Source: Bradyrhizobium sp. ORS 278 (lineage in GTDB: Bacteria > Pseudomonadota > Alphaproteobacteria > Rhizobiales > Xanthobacteraceae). From it: DNA of 64,000 bases. How positions within the stretch are numbered: position 1 is the stretch's first letter; every line of letters starts with the position of its first letter. Below are positions 60,165 through 64,000 of this stretch, in pieces. The translations under genes were made by a program, and so were the position numbers. Where the stretch lies: contig NC_009445.1 in NCBI RefSeq assembly GCF_000026145.1, forward strand, positions 3,100,001-3,164,000, written 5' to 3'. The notes under the pieces were generated by a model. That model did not search any database, had not been told where the DNA came from, and saw only the letters and a list, made by a program, of their open reading frames with translations.

Positions 60165-61179
60165 TCCCGCCGGCCGGCGCGGTCGCGCCGATCGCCTCAT
60201 GGATCGAATCCAGCGCTCGTTCGGCCGCCTTGGTGCCGAACGCGATGAGATCGGCCGCGCGATGAAAATCGAACCAGCCGATCTGGCCGACGCGCGGCGA
60301 GATCAACAGGTCCGGCGGATCGCCGGCGAGCCGCGCGCGGGTGATACGGTCCTGCATGATGTTGAAGGCGTCGACCATCACCGAGGAGATCCCGGGCCGG
60401 CCGCCGCCGCCGAAGAACTGCCGCTTTACCGCCTTCTCCGGCGAGAACAGCTTGCCGAAGCGGCGTTTCGGCGGGGTGCTCTCGATCACCGTCTCCGGCA
60501 CCTCGACCGGCTGGCCATGCGAATAGATCGTCGTCGAATGCGTGAACACGTCGCTGGACAGATTGGCGGCAATGACGATCTCGGCGCCCAGCGCGCGCGC
60601 CGCCGACACCGGCACCGGATTGACCATGGCGCCGTCGACCAGCCAGCGATCGCCGATCAGGACCGGCGCGAAGATACCGGGCAGAGCGTAGGAGGCGCGC
60701 ATCGCGTCGACCAGGCTGCCATGCGTCAGCCAGATCTCATGCCCGGTCCGGATCTCGGTCGCCACGGTCGCGACCTTCATCGGCAGCTCCTCGATGGCGA
60801 CGCGGCCGAGCGAGGCCTCGAGCTGCGCTGCGAGCTTCTCGCCGCCGATCAAGCCGGAGCCGTTGAGGCGGATGTCGAGATAGCCGAGCACGCTGCGCAT
60901 CTGCAGGCTGCGCGCCCATTCCTCCAGCGTGTCGAGCTGGCCGGCCGCGTAGGCACCGCCGACCACCGCGCCGATCGAGGTTCCGACGACGACGTCTGGC
61001 ACGATCCCATGGGCCATCAGGGTCCGGATCACGCCGATATGGGCGAAGCCGCGCGCCGCGCCGCCGCCGAGCGCCAGCCCGATGACCGGCTTGCGGATCG
61101 TGCCGAGCCCGACATTGGTACCATCTCCGCTCTGGCGGCGTCCCATCAGCATATCCAGCACCGTCGTCTCCACGCTCAC
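60151..61179 (-). CDS. Patatin-like phospholipase (RssA-like)
   Basis: 342-residue lipid acyl hydrolase with a Ser-Asp dyad. Oxyanion GGGAARG (38-44), nucleophile S68 in GTSIG, and the acid in DGA (182-184). The start is a GTG at 61179 (MSVETTVLDML). The C-terminal part contains a basic stretch and no membrane helix. Substrate lipids are not predictable. It overlaps the CBS gene by 14 bases tail to tail. Confidence 0.87.
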   Translation of the reverse strand: MSVETTVLDMLMGRRQSGDGTNVGLGTIRKPVIGLALGGGAARGFAHIGVIRTLMAHGIVPDVVVGTSIGAVVGGAYAAGQLDTLEEWARSLQMRSVLGYLDIRLNGSGLIGGEKLAAQLEASLGRVAIEELPMKVATVATEIRTGHEIWLTHGSLVDAMRASYALPGIFAPVLIGDRWLVDGAMVNPVPVSAARALGAEIVIAANLSSDVFTHSTTIYSHGQPVEVPETVIESTPPKRRFGKLFSPEKAVKRQFFGGGGRPGISSVMVDAFNIMQDRITRARLAGDPPDLLISPRVGQIGWFDFHRAADLIAFGTKAAERALDSIHEAIGATAPAGGTTPS

Positions 61180-61426
61180 GCCAATCGGCGACGTGCGGTC
61201 CGCCGCCGCGGCCGCGTCGTCGCCCCGTCTGCGATCAAGCTAGCAGAAGCATCCTTCATGCCGGTTGACGGGCGGCGCAGATGCCGTCGATTTGATCTTC
61301 CGGGCAGCGCAGGAGCGCGGCCGGCGGCCGTGCGGCCGGTTGCGATCGAGCGCAGGTTGCGGCGTTACGGTTACTGGATCAAAGCAGCAGAGGCTTGAAT
61401 TTGCCCCGTTTTCGGTCAAAAGCAGG

Positions 61427-62506
61427 ATGATGACGACAGGGCTTGGGTTCCCCAGATTCCGGCGTAGCGGGCGGCTGTCCTGGCCTGTCCTTGCCGTCGC
61501 ATGCCTCCTCGCCACGTCGCCGGCGACGGCGCAGTTGTTCAGCGATCGTCCCCCGCCGATCCCGCCGGCCTCGGTGCCGGATCCCGGCGCCGCCGTGAGC
61601 CTGGCGCCGCCCTCCGGTCCGGCGGCCGGTCCGGTGCCGCCGCCCGCACCGCAGGCCCTCCCAGGGCCGCCGGTCGCCGCCATTCCGCCCGCCGCCGTTC
61701 CCCCCGGGGCTCCACCGCTGGCTACGCCTCCGCCGGCCGCGGTGCCGAATCAGGGCGTGCTGTCGTTGTCGGCGCGCTACGGCAAGGATCTGCCGAACAT
61801 CAATGGCGGCCTGGTCTGGCGCGTGTTCGCCGACCGGCCCGATGAGACCGGCACGTTCAAGATGCTGCGCGAGGATCGCGGCCCCACGCCCAACATCGTG
61901 CTGCCGCCCGGCAATTACGTCGTTCACGTCGCGCTCGGCCTCGTCAGCGCGGTCCGGACGGTGAACCTGAAGGCCGAGACCGACCGCGAATCGTTCCTGC
62001 TGCCGGCCGGCGGGCTGCGCCTCGAGGGCCGCGTCGGCAGCACCAAGATCCCGCAGAACCAGATCTCGTTCGCGATCTACAAGGGCAGCCAGTTCGACGG
62101 CCGCGAGCGCGCGCCGATCGTGCCCAACGTCGCGGCCGGCGACATCCTGATGCTGCCGGAGGGGACCTATTACATCGTCTCCAACTACGGTGACGCCAAT
62201 GCGGTGGTCCGCTCGGATATCCGCGTCCAGGCCAGCAAGCTGACCGACGTCACCGTCACCCACCGCGCCGCTGTCATCACCCTGAAGCTCGTCTCCGACA
62301 AGGGCGGCGAGGCGCTCGCCAACACCGCATGGTCGGTCATCAACCCCGGCGGCGACGTGATCAAGGAATCGGTCGGCGCCTTCCCCAAGGTCGTGCTGTC
62401 CGAAGGCGACTACCGCGCCATCGCCAAGAACGAAGGCAAGGTCTTCGAGCGATCCTTCAGTGTCGTCAACGGCGTCGACGGCGAGGTCGAGGTGCTGGCG
62501 CGCTAG
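61427..62506 (+). CDS. Hypothetical exported protein
   Basis: 359-residue protein with a signal peptide (residues 14-38, cleavage near ATA-QLF) followed by a long Pro/Ala-rich linker (residues 40-110) and a C-terminal beta-rich region with repeated units (GNYVVHVALGLVSAVRTVNL, GTYYIVSNYGDANAVV, GDYRAIAKNEGKVFERSF). The repeats resemble carboxypeptidase-regulatory-like beta folds. A periplasmic structural or binding role is likely. ATGs at 61427 and 61430 are both possible. Confidence 0.7.
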   Translation: MMTTGLGFPRFRRSGRLSWPVLAVACLLATSPATAQLFSDRPPPIPPASVPDPGAAVSLAPPSGPAAGPVPPPAPQALPGPPVAAIPPAAVPPGAPPLATPPPAAVPNQGVLSLSARYGKDLPNINGGLVWRVFADRPDETGTFKMLREDRGPTPNIVLPPGNYVVHVALGLVSAVRTVNLKAETDRESFLLPAGGLRLEGRVGSTKIPQNQISFAIYKGSQFDGRERAPIVPNVAAGDILMLPEGTYYIVSNYGDANAVVRSDIRVQASKLTDVTVTHRAAVITLKLVSDKGGEALANTAWSVINPGGDVIKESVGAFPKVVLSEGDYRAIAKNEGKVFERSFSVVNGVDGEVEVLAR

Positions 62507-62556
62507 GCGCGCAACCCAGCCAAGCATGTCGCTGCCACGTCGTAGCTGCGGCTGCG

Positions 62557-62635
62557 TTGCCCGGATGGGCGCAGCGATATCCGGGATCTCACGCGCAGTC
62601 CGTTGAACCCGCATGTCGCTGCGCTCATGCGGGCA
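62557..62635. repeat. Family-A BIME, copy 12 (GGAT/GCAT)
   Basis: Left hairpin CCCGGATG/ATCCGGG, right hairpin CCCGCATG/CATGCGGG. Both feet are degenerate (TTGC left, GCAC right), the least conserved copy. Confidence 0.82.
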
Positions 62636-62671
62636 CGACAGCGCCCATTTGAACGCGATCTCTCTCCACGC

Positions 62672-62689
62672 GTCATTGCGAGCGTAGCG
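62672..62689. repeat. Family-C palindrome, copy 4, cut by IS66
   Basis: GTCATTGCGAGCGTAGCG, the left arm of family C, stops where GTAACTGCCC begins. The remainder of the repeat is expected to the right of the IS, outside the window. Confidence 0.65.
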
Positions 62690-64000
62690 GTAACTGCCCA
62701 GGTACCCGACCTCATCCCTTGACTGACCCCATGCGTTTGTGAGTCAAGGTATGGATGAAGCCACCGCACTCATTGTCGGTTGATTCGCTGCTGGCCCTGA
62801 TTGGGGAGTTGCAGGCGCGCAACCTGATGCTGGAACAGCAGAACGCGTTGCTGTTGGCCCGTGTGGCCGATCTGGAGCGCCGGCTTGGTCTGGATAGCTC
62901 CAATAGCAGCAAACCGCCTTCGAGCGATGGGCCGGGCCAGGGTCCGCGCCGGACACGCAGCCTTCGCGAGCGAGGGGTGAGGAAGCCCGGCGGCCAGCCA
63001 GGTCATCCAGGCAAGCACTTGAAGCGGTCGGACCAGGTCGATCATACAATCATCCATCGCCCCGCCACGTGCAGAGGCTGCCAAGCGGCGCTGGGCGAGG
63101 AGCCGTTGGACTTTGTCGACAGCCGTCAGGTGTTCGATCTGCCGGCGCCGAGGCCGCTGATCGTCACGGAGCATCAGCGCTATCGTTGCACATGCAGCGG
63201 CTGTGGCGCAGTCACGACGGGAACGTTTCCCACGGAGGTCAAGGCGCCAGCGCAATATGGCGCACGGTTGTCCGCCGTGGTGACGTATCTGTCGGCTGGA
63301 CAGTTCCTGCCTGAAGATCGTTTGGGACAGGTCCTCACCGATCTGTTTGGCGTGACTGTCTCGGCCGGCACGATCGGGCAGATGATCGCCCGTGCCGCCA
63401 GTCGGACGCGGGATTTCGCTGCGGCAGTCTGCGAAGAGATCCGCGGAGCACCGGTCAAGCATCTGGATGAGACCGGGTTTTGGGTGGGTGCCACGCCGCA
63501 ATGGCTGCATGTCGCGGGCACCGCCGGGATCAACGGGCTGGTGCATTATCGCGTGTCCCAAAGGCGCGGCGAGGTGCTGACGCAAGCGGCGCATATCGTG
63601 ATGCACGACCACTGGACATCCTATTTTCAGATGCCGGGGGTCACGCATGCGCTGTGCAATGCGCATCATCTGCGCGAGCTGACGGCGCTGGTGGACATCG
63701 ACGGCGAGGCCTGGGCTCGACGCATGCGTACGCTGCTCCGAGACCTGTGCCATGAGGTCAATCTGGCGCCGGAGCGTCCAGCCGGCCAGACAGGTGCGCT
63801 GCCTCCCGCCAAAATCCGCACCGCCGAGCGGAAGTATGACCGTATCATCCGCGCCGGCATCGCCTGGCACGAGGCGCTTCCCGCACTGCCGCGCGATGTC
63901 AAACGCGGACGGATCAGGCGGCGCACCGGCCATAATCTCCTGCTGCGCCTCAAGCTGCACAAAGAGGCAGTGCTACTGTTCCTGCGCAACCCGGCGGTGC
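62690..64000 (+). mobile_element. IS66-type element, left part
   Basis: Begins with GTAACTGCCC (IS66 ends start with GTAA) inside a family-C repeat. A stem CCTTGACT/AGTCAAGG (62717-62749) lies just before the transposase start. Single-gene IS66 relatives without tnpA/tnpB are known. The right end is beyond the window. Confidence 0.7.
62755..64000 (+). CDS. IS66-family transposase (TnpC-type), partial
   Basis: At least 415 residues are visible. The N-terminal leucine-zipper helix (LIGELQARNLMLEQQNALL) is followed by SSNSSKPPSSDGP and GGQPGHPGKHL, the basic hinge, then a zinc-finger-like cluster (CRGCQAALG, CTCSGCG), and the DDE core with HLDETGFW (first D) and DHWTSYF (second D). The ATG at 62755 is used; an ATG at 62751 is in another, closed frame. 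The C-terminus is missing at the window edge. Confidence 0.88.
   Translation, partial: MKPPHSLSVDSLLALIGELQARNLMLEQQNALLLARVADLERRLGLDSSNSSKPPSSDGPGQGPRRTRSLRERGVRKPGGQPGHPGKHLKRSDQVDHTIIHRPATCRGCQAALGEEPLDFVDSRQVFDLPAPRPLIVTEHQRYRCTCSGCGAVTTGTFPTEVKAPAQYGARLSAVVTYLSAGQFLPEDRLGQVLTDLFGVTVSAGTIGQMIARAASRTRDFAAAVCEEIRGAPVKHLDETGFWVGATPQWLHVAGTAGINGLVHYRVSQRRGEVLTQAAHIVMHDHWTSYFQMPGVTHALCNAHHLRELTALVDIDGEAWARRMRTLLRDLCHEVNLAPERPAGQTGALPPAKIRTAERKYDRIIRAGIAWHEALPALPRDVKRGRIRRRTGHNLLLRLKLHKEAVLLFLRNPAV

Noticed and set aside
1934..62635. CRISPR array
   Set aside because: The repeats are inverted, dispersed over 60 kb and not spaced by unique spacers; no cas genes are present.

Overview
The window looks like a chromosomal segment of a Bradyrhizobium-like alphaproteobacterium (Rhizobiales). 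Reasons seen in the sequence are: very high GC with strongly GC-rich third codon positions, CtrA-type TTAA-N7-TTAAC boxes, DUF3126 and bacterial transglutaminase-like cysteine protease (BTLCP) genes, a full-length gamma carbonic anhydrase, and a dense population of GTAG-footed palindromic repeats between genes. Genus is an inference; I could not run a search.

Layout. 1-2.0 kb: the 5' part of a CNT nucleoside transporter, divergent from an MFS exporter. 1.9-2.7 kb: a REP-associated tyrosine transposase (RAYT) between two near-identical inverted-repeat elements. 2.7-8.1 kb: an SDR, then the Anbu cassette (Anbu proteasome-like protease, transglutaminase, alpha-E protein, circularly permuted ATP-grasp enzyme), all on the minus strand. 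8.3-14.2 kb: housekeeping and redox genes (CinA-like MoCF protein, xanthine phosphoribosyltransferase, core MetE-type enzyme, GST, HCCA isomerase, quinone oxidoreductase). 14.4-31.7 kb: an amide/peptide scavenging region with enoyl-CoA hydratase, amidase, M20D hydrolase, MlrC-type M81 hydrolase, a Dpp-type ABC transporter (fused double ATPase and two permeases), an M20 carboxypeptidase, and three tandem paralogous solute-binding proteins, each preceded by the same promoter-like motif.

31.8-39.5 kb: a soluble CZB-type chemoreceptor, an ArsR/SRPBCC pair with tandem palindromic operators over the start codon, a GST, a tandem pair of secreted PstS-like proteins, an SDR and tRNA-Leu(UAA). 39.9-51.3 kb: mostly small conserved genes (lipoprotein, FAD monooxygenase with a zinc-finger protein, alpha/beta hydrolase, GT-C-like membrane protein, cysE, DUF3126, gamma carbonic anhydrase), plus an overlapping pair encoding a ribbon-helix-helix protein and a 55-aa Rmf/CrpP-like protein. 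51.5-53.0 kb: an intact IS1182-type element inserted in the foot of a palindromic repeat. 53.0-62.5 kb: Tat-exported dienelactone hydrolase, envelope proteins, BTLCP, PilZ, PAS, rhomboid, CBS and patatin proteins. From 62.69 kb: the left part of an IS66-type element, cut by the window edge.

The most distinctive feature is the repeat system. Twelve family-A elements (pairs of inverted REP hairpins with outer GTAG/CTAC feet) occur. The two flanking the RAYT have two hairpins of the same stem type (GGAT/GGAT), while the other ten combine two different stem types. In five genes the TAG of the GTAG foot is the actual stop codon. A second GTAG-footed family (B, six copies) and four further palindrome families share the intergenic space. 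Most of these elements lie at the 3' ends of genes or between convergent genes.
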